64,000 bases of DNA from JBBRVW01 sp963784645 (GTDB taxonomy: Bacteria > Actinomycetota > Actinomycetes > JACCUZ01), in the NCBI GenBank assembly GCA_963784645.1, contig CAWARY010000003.1:1-64000 (forward strand), given 5' to 3'. A program made the translations under genes and the position numbers. Below, piece by piece: positions 1 to 7,048 of this stretch. Below the pieces are notes generated by a model. It was not told the origin of the DNA, ran no database searches, and saw nothing but the letters and a program-made list of their open reading frames with translations. Position 1 is the first letter of the stretch, and each line of letters starts with the position of its first letter.

Positions 1-1201
1 CGGGTGGCGGTTCGTCGTCGAGTTCGCGGCCGCTTACACCGGGGTCATCATCATGCTCATCGCGCCGCTGGTCGTGACCCTGGCGCTCAAGCTCGACGCG
101 CTGGTCGGCGACAAGGCGCCGAACAGCCTCGCGGTGGTCGCCGGCCTCGGGTCGCTGGTCGCGGTGGTCGGGAACCCGGCGTTCGGCCGGCTCTCCGACC
201 GGACCACCTCACCGCTGGGGATGCGCCGGCCGTGGGTGCTCGCCGGCCTGGCCGGCGGCACGATCGGGACGGTCATCGTCGCCCTGGCCCCCAACGTCGC
301 GGTCGTCATGCTCGGCTGGTGCCTGGCGCAGCTGTCCCTGAACGCGGTGCTCGCGGCCCTGCTGGCGGTGCTGCCCGACCAGGTCCCCTCCCGGCAGCGA
401 GGGATGGTGTCGGGAGTGCTCGGCGTGTGCCTTCCGGTCGCGTCGGTGCTCGGGACCCTGCTCGTGAAGGTGTTCAACCCGAACGCGCTGGCCATGTTCC
501 TCGCGCCGTGCCTCGTCGGCGGAGTCGCCATCGTGTGGTTCATGTGGCGTCTCGACGACCGGCGGCTCGACCCCGCGGGTCGGGCGCCCTGGTCGTGGGG
601 CGAGCTGGCGCGCACCTTCTGGGTGCGGCCGCACGCCAGCGGTGACTTCCTGTGGGCGTTCGCCAGCCGGTTCCTGTTCGTGTTCGCCTATGCCTGCCTC
701 ACCACCTACGAGGCGTTCTACCTCCTCGACCATCTCGGCAGCCCGGACCACGACGTGCCCGGCCAGGTGTTCCTCGCCACCGCGCTGCAATCCGCCCTGG
801 TCATCACCGCCTCGCTGGTCGGGGGTCCGTTGTCCGACCGCACCGGCCGTCGCAAGGTGTTCGTGATGGTGGCCGCAGCCGTGTTCGGCGTCGCCATGCT
901 CGTGCTCGCCGCAAGCTCGCAGCTTGCCGGGTTCTACCTCGCGCTGGCCATCAGCGGCGTCGGGCTCGGCCTGTACGTCGCCATCGACCTCGCGCTGGTC
1001 GTCGACGTGCTGCCCGACCCCGCCACCGCAGCGAAGGACCTCGGCGTGTTCAACATCGCCGGAGCTCTGCCGTACTCGCTCGCTCCGGCCCTGGCACCGG
1101 GCATCCTCGCGCTCGGCGGCTACCCGGCCTTGTACGCCGTGGCCGGCCTGTGCGCGCTGGTCGCGGCGGCGTGCATCCTGCCGGTTCGCGGTGTCCGGTG
1201 A
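1..1201 (+). CDS. MFS transporter, 5'-truncated by window edge
   Basis: Integral membrane major facilitator superfamily permease; the substrate cannot be read from sequence. The reading frame is open from base 2 and the residues before the first internal ATG (base 53) still read as a transmembrane helix, so the true start lies upstream of the window. About 399 residues are visible in roughly eleven hydrophobic segments. The MFS loop 2-3 motif occurs in both halves: GRLSDR followed by GMRRPW near the visible N-terminus, and GPLSDRTGRRK in the middle loop. It ends in a TGA at 1199-1201 and is followed by decayed gene fragments rather than by a partner gene. Family assignment is firm; a role in sugar or drug transport would be a guess. 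Confidence 0.85.
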   Translation, partial: GWRFVVEFAAAYTGVIIMLIAPLVVTLALKLDALVGDKAPNSLAVVAGLGSLVAVVGNPAFGRLSDRTTSPLGMRRPWVLAGLAGGTIGTVIVALAPNVAVVMLGWCLAQLSLNAVLAALLAVLPDQVPSRQRGMVSGVLGVCLPVASVLGTLLVKVFNPNALAMFLAPCLVGGVAIVWFMWRLDDRRLDPAGRAPWSWGELARTFWVRPHASGDFLWAFASRFLFVFAYACLTTYEAFYLLDHLGSPDHDVPGQVFLATALQSALVITASLVGGPLSDRTGRRKVFVMVAAAVFGVAMLVLAASSQLAGFYLALAISGVGLGLYVAIDLALVVDVLPDPATAAKDLGVFNIAGALPYSLAPALAPGILALGGYPALYAVAGLCALVAAACILPVRGVR

Positions 1202-1329
1202 CGCTGCTCGGGTCACGGACCCTGCGGCTCGGGTCATGACCTGCTGCTCACGGCGTGGCCACGGCGAGTTCTCCTGCCGCGCCCTGCGCGGCATCGGACG
1301 CGGCCTGCCGACTCCGAGCCGACAGCAGG

Positions 1330-1480
1330 TCAGGCGGGCTGGCCGATTGGCCGCTCCAGCAGCGTCGACATCAGTGCGTCGGCTGGCCACGGGAACGCGG
1401 GAACGCCGGCGCGAGGCGTCACGTACCCGTGCAGCGCCACCCACAGCGCGGTCGCGTCGCGCAGCGGGTCGTGGCTACCG
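1330..1480 (-). pseudogene. TetR-family regulator, 3'-end remnant
   Basis: On the minus strand about 48 codons read as the C-terminus of a TetR regulator of the WHG ligand-domain type: ATALWVALHGYVT, then AGVPAFPWP and a short helix, ending in a stop at 1330-1332. No helix-turn-helix N-terminus exists: immediately upstream (near 1475-1483) the homology is cut and the plus-strand CDF remnant begins. This is a broken gene. The family is inferred from the characteristic LWVALHGYV and FPWP segments; a profile search would confirm it. Confidence 0.6.
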
Positions 1481-1608
1481 GTTGTGCCGCAGATCCTCGA
1501 CCAGCATCAGCAGTGCGTCGCCGCCCACCACGGCATCTCGGTCGAGCACTCCACCTTCCAGGTGAGGCCGCGGGCCACGGCGACCACGAGCACCACACCC
1601 ACGCCTGA
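1481..1608 (+). pseudogene. CDF (CzcD-type) cation efflux protein, 3'-end remnant with frameshift
   Basis: From 1484 one frame reads QILDQHQQCVAAHHG then ISVEHSTFQV, which matches the conserved C-terminal cytoplasmic domain of cation diffusion facilitators (HGI-HSTFQVE). At about 1561-1566 the frame is lost; in the next frame the text continues with a histidine-rich tail (GHGDHEHHTHA) and a stop at 1606-1608. Restoring one G in the GTGAGG sequence rebuilds QVEAAGHGD, so a 1-nt deletion is the simplest explanation. The membrane domain is absent. It abuts the minus-strand TetR remnant, so both genes look truncated at one junction. Confidence 0.6.
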
Positions 1609-1692
1609 CCGCCGGTGCAGCAGGTGGCCCGGCGGCCGGGTCCCCAGCGATCCGATCAGGCTCGACGCGGTCACACCTACGGTGCTGGCGTC

Positions 1693-1698
1693 TAGCGT
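1693..1698 (+). promoter_or_regulatory. Leaderless -10 box for methyltransferase
   Basis: TAGCGT lies 7 nt before the GTG at 1706. This is the TANNNT-to-start spacing seen at many genes of this window and implies transcription starting at or next to the start codon. Confidence 0.5.
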
Positions 1699-1705
1699 GT
1701 CGGGC

Positions 1706-2524
1706 GTGTCCCGCCCGTCCGCTCCGCTGCCCACGATCGCGGACGTGTACGACGCAGGAGCCACCGCTTATGCCGAGCACTGGGCGCCCGCACTGCACCG
1801 GCACGCCCGCGACCTCGTCGCCCTGGTCCCGCCACCTCCGGCCGACGCAGGTCGCACCGTCCTCGACGTGGCCACCGGTGCAGGCACCCTCCTCGACGTC
1901 CTCCGCCCCCTCACCGGCGACCCCGGGGCCGGCCGACTGGTCGCGCTGGACTACTCGGCCGGGATGCTCGCTCTCGCCGACCCGTCCGTGCCCCGCATCC
2001 GCGCCGACGCCGCTGCACTCCCGCTGCGCGACGACAGCTCGGACGTGGCCGTCTACTCGTTCGTCCTGTTCCTGCTGCCGGACGCCCGGGCCGCAGTGGC
2101 CGAGGGAGCCCGCGTGCTGCGTCCCGGCGGCTGGTTGCTGGCCGCGACCTGGGGCACCCAGCTCGGCACCGCCGCCGACGTCGTCATCACGGAGGAGGTG
2201 GATGCGGCCGGCGCTGCGCCGGGGCCGGCCCTGCCCCGGTCCGACGACCTCACAGACAGCGCGGCACGAATGCGTACGCTGCTCGAGCCGGTCGGTTTCA
2301 CCAGCGTCTCGACCACCGCGCGACCGCTTCACGCCCAGTTCGATGCCACCTCCGCCTTCATGATGCGCACCGGGTCCGGGATCCTCGGCTGGCGCTACCA
2401 CCAACTCTCCCCTTCGCTCCGGACCCGGGTGCGGAAGCGCGCTGCCTCGCGCCTCGCCGCTCTTGCGCCCGCGGACTTCCTCGACCGGTCGGAGGTCTTG
2501 CTCACCACCGCACGCCTCGCCTGA
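1706..2524 (+). CDS. Class I SAM-dependent methyltransferase
   Basis: Predicted cytosolic methyltransferase of about 272 residues in the UbiE/Methyltransf_11 style. Motif I (VLDVATGAGT) sits at residues 52-61, the motif II acidic residue is in LVALDYSAGML, and the post-I region (VAVYSFVLFLLPDARAA) and motif III (VLRPGGWLL) follow in the normal order. The substrate is unknown; such proteins methylate quinones, small molecules or antibiotics. GTG 1706 is chosen because the -10 box at 1693-1698 precedes it by 7 nt; a GTG at 1697 overlaps that box and longer upstream starts would run through the CDF remnant. It stands alone with no operon partner. Confidence 0.75.
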   Translation: MSRPSAPLPTIADVYDAGATAYAEHWAPALHRHARDLVALVPPPPADAGRTVLDVATGAGTLLDVLRPLTGDPGAGRLVALDYSAGMLALADPSVPRIRADAAALPLRDDSSDVAVYSFVLFLLPDARAAVAEGARVLRPGGWLLAATWGTQLGTAADVVITEEVDAAGAAPGPALPRSDDLTDSAARMRTLLEPVGFTSVSTTARPLHAQFDATSAFMMRTGSGILGWRYHQLSPSLRTRVRKRAASRLAALAPADFLDRSEVLLTTARLA

Positions 2525-2604
2525 CAGCAGGCGCGGGGGTCGCGCGACCGCCCGTTCCCGGCTTCCCCCACTACACAGGACGGGCCGGCTGTCGACAGCG
2601 AAGG

Positions 2605-3138
2605 ATGGGACGCGTGCGGGTATGGCGAGCGCCCGGGGGTATGCGGACGCAGGTGACCCGACCCGACGCACCCGGCCTCGTCCGATCGACTCTCGGCCCC
2701 GGGCTGTTCGCCGGGCTCGTGGGCACCACCGCCATGACGCTGACGACCATGCTCGAACAGCGCCTCCGTCCACGCCTGGACCACCCGGTCGACTACGACG
2801 CCAGCAACGCGCCCGTCACGGCTGCAGCCCTGGTGCTAGGGGTTCAGCCGCACACCAAGGCGCAACGCCGCCTTCTGTTCCTGCTGGTCCACTGGGGCTA
2901 CGGGTCGTTGATGGGAACCGGCCAGGTGCTGCTGAGGCGCAAGCTCCCCGGCAGCGAGGCAACGGCTGTATACCTCGTGGGGGTGCAGGGGATGGCCTTC
3001 GTCCTGCTGCCGCTGCTCGGGGGCACGCCGCCGCCGTGGCGCTGGCGCCCGGACATGTTCGTCACCAGCCTCGGTCAGCACGCTGTGTACGCCGTCGCGA
3101 CCGGCGTGGCGGCCGGCAGTGGGCGACGCCGCGAGTGA
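2605..3138 (+). CDS. Membrane protein of unknown function
   Basis: Protein of 177 residues with about four hydrophobic segments (from GLFAGLVGTTAMTL, LLFLLVHWGYGSLMG, a helix around GMAFVLLPLLGG, and a C-terminal HAVYAVATGVAAG). The overall pattern, including the GLVGTTAMTL first helix, recalls YagU/DUF1440-like inner-membrane proteins, but identity is not certain. The start is ambiguous: ATG 2605 has GAAGG directly abutting it and ATG 2641 has a G-run one base away. The last 4 nt (GTGA) overlap the start of the next gene, so the two are translationally coupled and probably functionally linked. Confidence 0.6.
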   Translation: MGRVRVWRAPGGMRTQVTRPDAPGLVRSTLGPGLFAGLVGTTAMTLTTMLEQRLRPRLDHPVDYDASNAPVTAAALVLGVQPHTKAQRRLLFLLVHWGYGSLMGTGQVLLRRKLPGSEATAVYLVGVQGMAFVLLPLLGGTPPPWRWRPDMFVTSLGQHAVYAVATGVAAGSGRRRE

Positions 3139-4016
3139 AGGTCGCCGTCGTCGGGGCGACCGGCTTCATCGGGTCGTTGCTCGTCCCGGCCCTGATCGAG
3201 CGCGGGCACTCCGTGCGCGCCCTGACCCGGACTCGGGACACCTATCGCGGCGCGGGCACCCCGGTCCATGCCGACCTCGACGACCCCGCTTCCCTGCCGG
3301 CCGCGTTGGCCGGGGTCGACGCTGCCTACCTGTTCGCACACGCTCTGGAGAGCGAGCGGTTCTCCATCCGGGAGGCGGAGCAGGCCCGCGCGTTCGCCGA
3401 GGCCGCCGAGGGCGCCGGCGTCGGCCAGCTGGTGTGCTTGGGCGGCCTAGGCGGCCTCGACGCCGCGTTGTCTCCGCATCTGGGCAGCCGGCGTGCGGTC
3501 GAGCGGATCCTCGGCAGGTCCCGGGTACCGGTCACGGCGCTGCGCTCCGGAATCGTCATGGGTCCTGGCAGCACGGGCTGGGAGATGCTCCGGCAGCTGG
3601 TCACCCTACTGCCGGTGATGGTGACCGACCGTCGTGGACGCACCCTGCACCAGCCGATAGCCGCCGACGACGCCGTCGGCTACCTCGCGGACGTGCTGGG
3701 GCGCGAGGACTGCCTGGGCCGCACCTTGGAGATCGGCGGCAGCGACGTGCTCAGCTATGCCGAGATGGCGCAACGCGTGTCACGCCTCACGGGTCGGTTC
3801 CCACCGGTGCAGGTGCCCTGGATCCCCACCATCGTGGCGGCGATGGGGGTTCAGCTCTTCACCGATGTCGACGGGGCGACCGCGCACGCCCTGCTGAGCT
3901 CCATGGGGGTCGAGGCAGTGGTCACCGACGACCTCGTTCGGCGCTTGCTGCCGCGGCAGGTCCTGGGATTCGACGAAGCGGCCGCGCGGGCCCTCGCCGC
4001 GACGGCGGTCCGCTAA
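3135..4016 (+). CDS. NAD(P)-binding NmrA/epimerase-like protein
   Basis: Atypical short-chain dehydrogenase-like protein of 293 residues. The N-terminus carries the Rossmann dinucleotide-binding signature VAVVGATGFIGSLLVP (residues 3-18), followed by RALTR after beta-2, the usual position contacting the cofactor phosphate, and a DLDDPASL motif. There is no clear YxxxK catalytic pair, as in NmrA and NAD(P)H-binding domain proteins that sense redox cofactor or act as reductases. The GTG at 3135 overlaps the stop of the upstream membrane-protein gene (GTGA), which fixes the start; the much longer open frame upstream is a shadow of that gene. Confidence 0.75.
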   Translation: MKVAVVGATGFIGSLLVPALIERGHSVRALTRTRDTYRGAGTPVHADLDDPASLPAALAGVDAAYLFAHALESERFSIREAEQARAFAEAAEGAGVGQLVCLGGLGGLDAALSPHLGSRRAVERILGRSRVPVTALRSGIVMGPGSTGWEMLRQLVTLLPVMVTDRRGRTLHQPIAADDAVGYLADVLGREDCLGRTLEIGGSDVLSYAEMAQRVSRLTGRFPPVQVPWIPTIVAAMGVQLFTDVDGATAHALLSSMGVEAVVTDDLVRRLLPRQVLGFDEAAARALAATAVR

Positions 4017-4270
4017 TCGCTGGTCCGTCTCACGGCGCGATCCGCCGGGCCTCTGCCGACTGCGGGTCCGGCGCAACCTCATGCCTCGGGGGCCGGCTCG
4101 AGGCCCCTGCCGGGCGACAGCCCGGCGCACCACATGTCTGAAACCGAAAGGTGCCACCCGCATGCCTGGACGGACGTGTCCGCGGCGGGACCGAACGGCC
4201 TCTGCCGTCGTCAGGGGGTGCCGCGCCCGAGACTGACAGCGTTGCGAAACCCCCGCGCGTCGCGCATCAT

Positions 4271-4295
4271 TGGCACTCGACAGACCTGAGTGCCA
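4271..4295 (+). promoter_or_regulatory. CIRCE operator (HrcA binding site)
   Basis: TGGCACTC, 9 nt, GAGTGCCA: a perfect 8-bp inverted repeat with exactly the CIRCE spacing (consensus TTAGCACTC-N9-GAGTGCTAA), here preceded by T. The right half also forms a second palindrome with a third half-site, GTGCCAG-CT-CTGGCAC (4291-4306). It lies 30 nt before the FmdB start, where HrcA would block transcription. Bases 4017-4270 upstream hold no recognisable gene. Confidence 0.8.
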
Positions 4296-4324
4296 GCTCT
4301 GGCACGAGCGCGGAAGGACCTGCG

Positions 4325-4783
4325 TTGCCGACGTACCAGTACGCCTGCACCGAGTGCGGCCACGACTTCGAGACCGTCCAGTCGTTCTCGGACGCGTCGC
4401 TGACCGAGTGCCCGCAGTGCACCGGGAAGCTGCGCAAGGTCTTCAACGCGGTCGGCATCGTCTTCAAGGGCTCCGGCTTCTACCGCACCGACAGCCGCGC
4501 CGGCCCCGCCAAGGCCGGCGAGGGCTCAGGCTCGGGCGACAAGCCCGCGGCGGTGGGGTCGAAGGACTCCGCGGGCGGCTCGGGCGGCTCCGGCAAGGAC
4601 AGCGGTTCGACGACCTCGACCGCTGGCTCGTCCGGCTCGTCCGGCTCGTCCGGCTCGGCCGGGTCCGGCTCCTCCGGCTCAGGGTCCTCCGGCTCAGGGT
4701 CGTCCGGGTCGTCCGGGTCCCGCTCGTCCGGGTCGTCCGGCTCCGCCGGCTCGTCGTCGTCCACAACGGGCAGCGCCGCCTGA
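4325..4783 (+). CDS. FmdB-family zinc ribbon protein with Ser/Gly-rich tail
   Basis: 152-residue protein of the FmdB regulatory family. Residues 1-60 carry the family signature PTYQYACTECGHDFE with two CxxC knuckles (C8/C11 and C29/C32) that should bind one zinc, then KGSGFYRTD. From about residue 62 on it is a Gly/Ser tail built from near-identical repeats, presumably disordered. The start is TTG 4325: a GGAAGGA Shine-Dalgarno ends 6 nt upstream and PTYQY then sits at the N-terminus as in relatives; the longer upstream frame would run through the CIRCE operator. Function is not established; heat-shock type control by HrcA is inferred from the operator. mtnP follows 55 nt downstream. Confidence 0.85.
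   Translation: MPTYQYACTECGHDFETVQSFSDASLTECPQCTGKLRKVFNAVGIVFKGSGFYRTDSRAGPAKAGEGSGSGDKPAAVGSKDSAGGSGGSGKDSGSTTSTAGSSGSSGSSGSAGSGSSGSGSSGSGSSGSSGSRSSGSSGSAGSSSSTTGSAA
4621..4762 (+). repeat. In-frame GGCTCGTCC-type minisatellite in FmdB tail
   Basis: Imperfect tandem 9-nt units (GGCTCGTCC, GGCTCAGGG, GGGTCGTCC variants) encode the SGS/SGSSGS tail of the FmdB protein. Copy number is likely to vary between strains. Confidence 0.8.
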
Positions 4784-4824
4784 TCCCGGCTGTGGACCCC
4801 GGCCGTCGCGTCGCGACGGCTCGT

Positions 4825-4830
4825 TAGGGT
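4825..4830 (+). promoter_or_regulatory. Leaderless -10 box for mtnP
   Basis: TAGGGT lies 8 nt before the ATG at 4839 and no Shine-Dalgarno is present between them, so the mtnP mRNA is probably leaderless. Confidence 0.5.
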
Positions 4831-4838
4831 CGGGCATC

Positions 4839-5660
4839 ATGACGACGTACGACGGCCCGCGCGCCGACCTGGGCGTGATCGGTGGCTCCGGCCTTTACTC
4901 CCTGCTCGACGGCGAGCAGGTCGAGGTCGACACCCCCTTCGGTCCGCCCAGCGACCCCCTGACGATCGCGCAGGTCGGCGACCGGCGGGTGGCGTTCGTC
5001 CCGAGGCACGGCCACGACCACCGGTTCCCTCCGCACCTCGTGAACTACCGGGCCAACATCTGGGCGCTGCGGGCGGTCGGTGTGCGGCAGGTCCTCGGCC
5101 CGTGCGCGGTCGGGTCCCTCAAGGCCGAGCAGGGTCCCGGCACGATCGTCGTGCCGGACCAGGTCGTCGACCGCACCTGGGGCCGCGGGCACACGTTCTT
5201 CGACTCGGTCGGCCCGGTCGTGCACGTCTCGTTCGCCGACCCCTACTGCCCGACCGGACGGGAGGCAGCCCTGGCGGCCGGCCGGGCCCGCGGACTGCCC
5301 GTGGTCGACGGCGGCACGCTGGTCGTCATCAACGGCCCACGCTTCTCGACCCGCGCCGAGTCGCTGTGGCACGCCGGTCAGGGCTGGTCGGTGGTCGGCA
5401 TGACCGGCCTGCCCGAGGCCTCGCTGGCCCGCGAGCTCGGGCTCTGCTACACCTCCGTGGCCCTCGTCACCGATCTCGACGCCGGGCTCGAGCACGGTGA
5501 CGGCGTCACCCACGAGGAGGTGCTGCGGGTCTTCGCCGAGAACATCCACGGAGTCCGCGACCTGCTGGTCGACGCCGTGGGTGCCCTCCCCGGCCCGGAC
5601 GCCGACTGCGACTGCCGGCACGCCACCGACGGCCAGAAGCTCCCCTTCGACCTGCCGTGA
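4839..5660 (+). CDS. mtnP: S-methyl-5'-thioadenosine phosphorylase
   Basis: Cytosolic purine nucleoside phosphorylase of the MTAP type, 273 residues: phosphorolysis of 5'-methylthioadenosine to adenine and 5-methylthioribose-1-phosphate in methionine salvage and polyamine by-product disposal. Visible signatures are the phosphate-binding GVIGGSGLY (residues 13-21), PRHGHDHRFPPHLVNYRAN, CAVGSLK, INGPRFSTRAES, and GMTGLPEASLARELG. Length is normal for the family. It overlaps the next gene by 4 nt (GTGA). A general PNP activity on inosine cannot be excluded from sequence alone. Confidence 0.85.
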   Translation: MTTYDGPRADLGVIGGSGLYSLLDGEQVEVDTPFGPPSDPLTIAQVGDRRVAFVPRHGHDHRFPPHLVNYRANIWALRAVGVRQVLGPCAVGSLKAEQGPGTIVVPDQVVDRTWGRGHTFFDSVGPVVHVSFADPYCPTGREAALAAGRARGLPVVDGGTLVVINGPRFSTRAESLWHAGQGWSVVGMTGLPEASLARELGLCYTSVALVTDLDAGLEHGDGVTHEEVLRVFAENIHGVRDLLVDAVGALPGPDADCDCRHATDGQKLPFDLP

Positions 5661-6319
5661 GCACCGTCGCGCCGTCCGCGGGCGGTCGGCTCGACCGCTG
5701 GCTGCGCGAGCTTCGGCACGCGGTCCTCTGGCGTCGGCGGCTGCTGGCCGCGGGGCTGCTCGCCGGGGCCGCCGCCTTCGCGCTGCAAGCCCTCGCACCC
5801 GCTCCCCCGCGCGGCGTCCCCGTGCTCGTCGCGGCACACGACCTACCGGCCGGGGCCGCTCTCGACAACGGCGACGTCCGGCGGGTCGAGAGGCCGGTGG
5901 GGTCGGTCCCGTCCGGTGCCCTCTCGGCCGTCGGGCAGGCGGCCGGGGCCACGGTGTCCTCCGCCGTGCGCAGCGGTGAGGTGATCACCGATGCGCGGCT
6001 GGCGGGACGGTCGTCGCTGGTCGGCCTCGCGCCTGACGTGGTCGCCGCACCGCTACGACTCGCCGACGGGCAGGTTGCGGCGCTGCTGCGGCCCGGTGAG
6101 CTGGTCGACGTCCTCGCTGCCGGGGCCGACGGCGCGGCGGGGCGTCTGGTGGCCTCCGCAGTCCGGGTGCTCGCCGTGCCCGGTCGCGACCGGGGGGCGG
6201 CCGCCCTCGGCCCCGGTGACGGCGCCCTCATCCTGGTTGCGACCACCTCCACCACCGCGGCCCGGCTGGCGGGGTCAGCGGTCACTGACCGGCTGTCAGT
6301 GGTGATCCGCGCAGAATGA
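5657..6319 (+). CDS. SAF-domain (CpaB/RcpC-like) membrane-anchored protein
   Basis: 220-residue protein with one N-terminal transmembrane segment (about residues 28-46) followed by a SAF domain (VPVLVAAHDLPAGAALDNGDVRR) and the RcpC/CpaB C-terminal half (LRPGELVDVLA). CpaB relatives assemble Flp/Tad pili or bind sugar-like ligands, yet no tad genes are present nearby, so a pilus role is unsupported. In actinobacteria such stand-alone SAF proteins are often found between fmdB/mtnP-like genes and mscL. It is translationally coupled to mtnP by a GTGA overlap, which fixes the start. Confidence 0.75.
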   Translation: MSTVAPSAGGRLDRWLRELRHAVLWRRRLLAAGLLAGAAAFALQALAPAPPRGVPVLVAAHDLPAGAALDNGDVRRVERPVGSVPSGALSAVGQAAGATVSSAVRSGEVITDARLAGRSSLVGLAPDVVAAPLRLADGQVAALLRPGELVDVLAAGADGAAGRLVASAVRVLAVPGRDRGAAALGPGDGALILVATTSTTAARLAGSAVTDRLSVVIRAE

Positions 6320-6393
6320 CACCGCGCGACACCTCTGCCAGGGTTGGACTTTCCGACCACGGTGGAGCAGACCGCCGTACCCAGGAGGCAGAC

Positions 6394-6786
6394 GTGATCA
6401 AGGGCTTCAAGGACTTCCTGCTCAGGGGGAACGTCGTCGACCTCGCGGTCGCGGTCGTCATCGGCGTCGCGTTCGGAGCCGTCGTGACGGCCTTCGCCAC
6501 CGACTTCATCGGGGGCATCATCGGGGCCATCGGCGGCACGCCGGACTTCGGCACAGCCGGCTTCGTCGCCAACGACAGCAAGATCGTCATCGGCTCCACG
6601 ATCAACGCACTCATCAACTTCGTCATCGTGGCGGCCGTCATCTACTTCGTCGTCGTCATCCCGGTCGGCAAGCTGATGGAACGCCGGAAGACGGGCGAGG
6701 AGGGCGAGGTCGAGGCGCCCAGCGAGGACATCCTGCTGCTGCAGGAGATCCGCGACCTGCTGCGCGCCCGGGGCGGCCAGGTCTGA
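6394..6786 (+). CDS. mscL: Large-conductance mechanosensitive channel
   Basis: 130-residue MscL: homopentameric inner-membrane channel that opens under membrane tension to release solutes on osmotic downshift. The N-terminal helix GFKDFLLRGNVVDLAVAVVIG, first transmembrane helix with the pore-lining GVAFGAVVTAF, a periplasmic loop, the second helix (ALINFVIVAAVIYFVVVIP) and a charged C-terminal helix are all present. The GTG at 6394 is chosen for its AGGAGG Shine-Dalgarno (6383-6388, 5-nt spacing) and fit with family length. It follows the SAF gene in the same direction. Confidence 0.95.
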   Translation: MIKGFKDFLLRGNVVDLAVAVVIGVAFGAVVTAFATDFIGGIIGAIGGTPDFGTAGFVANDSKIVIGSTINALINFVIVAAVIYFVVVIPVGKLMERRKTGEEGEVEAPSEDILLLQEIRDLLRARGGQV

Positions 6787-6801
6787 CCTGATGGTCCGCG
6801 G

Positions 6802-6830
6802 GAGCCGCCGTACCTACCAGTGCGGCGGCT
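6802..6830. terminator. Bidirectional terminator between mscL and small convergent gene
   Basis: GAGCCGCCG, 12 nt, CGGCGGCTT. The hairpin lies 16 nt after the mscL stop and the stop codon of the convergent 49-residue gene falls in its loop, so it can serve both transcripts. Confidence 0.5.
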
Positions 6831-6963
6831 TCTCGCGGAGCAGGCGCTCGTCGTCGGCGTCGGTGTCGTCGGGGCGCTCGCCCCAGCCACGGTCGGTGTC
6901 GTCCGAGGTCTGGTCCGGGAGCACCTCGTCGTCCCGGTCGTCGTAGCCCTGGGTGTCGCTCAC
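6814..6963 (-). CDS. Small acidic conserved actinobacterial protein
   Basis: 49-residue highly acidic protein starting (GTG) SDTQGYDDRDDEVLPDQ and ending LLREKPPHW. The pattern (DDRDDE, TDDTDRGWGERP-like middle, EKPPHW end) is one I recognise from short uncharacterised actinobacterial proteins; there is no known function and no transmembrane segment. The start is the GTG at 6963, 7 nt after a TAGCCT box at 6971-6976, suggesting a leaderless message. It is divergent from the sulfotransferase gene and convergent with mscL. The much longer minus-strand frame through it is a shadow. Confidence 0.75.
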   Translation of the reverse strand: MSDTQGYDDRDDEVLPDQTSDDTDRGWGERPDDTDADDERLLREKPPHW

Positions 6964-6970
6964 GGCCGCC

Positions 6971-6976
6971 AGGCTA
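6971..6976 (-). promoter_or_regulatory. Leaderless -10 box for the 49-residue protein
   Basis: TAGCCT on the minus strand, 7 nt before the GTG start at 6963. Confidence 0.5.
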
Positions 6977-7048
6977 GACCGGGCTCGGGCCGGCGTCGCT
7001 ACCATCCACGGGTGCCCCGGGCGAGGGCGACGACGGAGGCGAGGCGAC

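Noticed and set aside
209..1444. 411-codon minus-strand ORF
   Set aside because: Arg/His/Gln-rich shadow of the MFS gene; no family features apart from the short TetR remnant, which is in a different frame.
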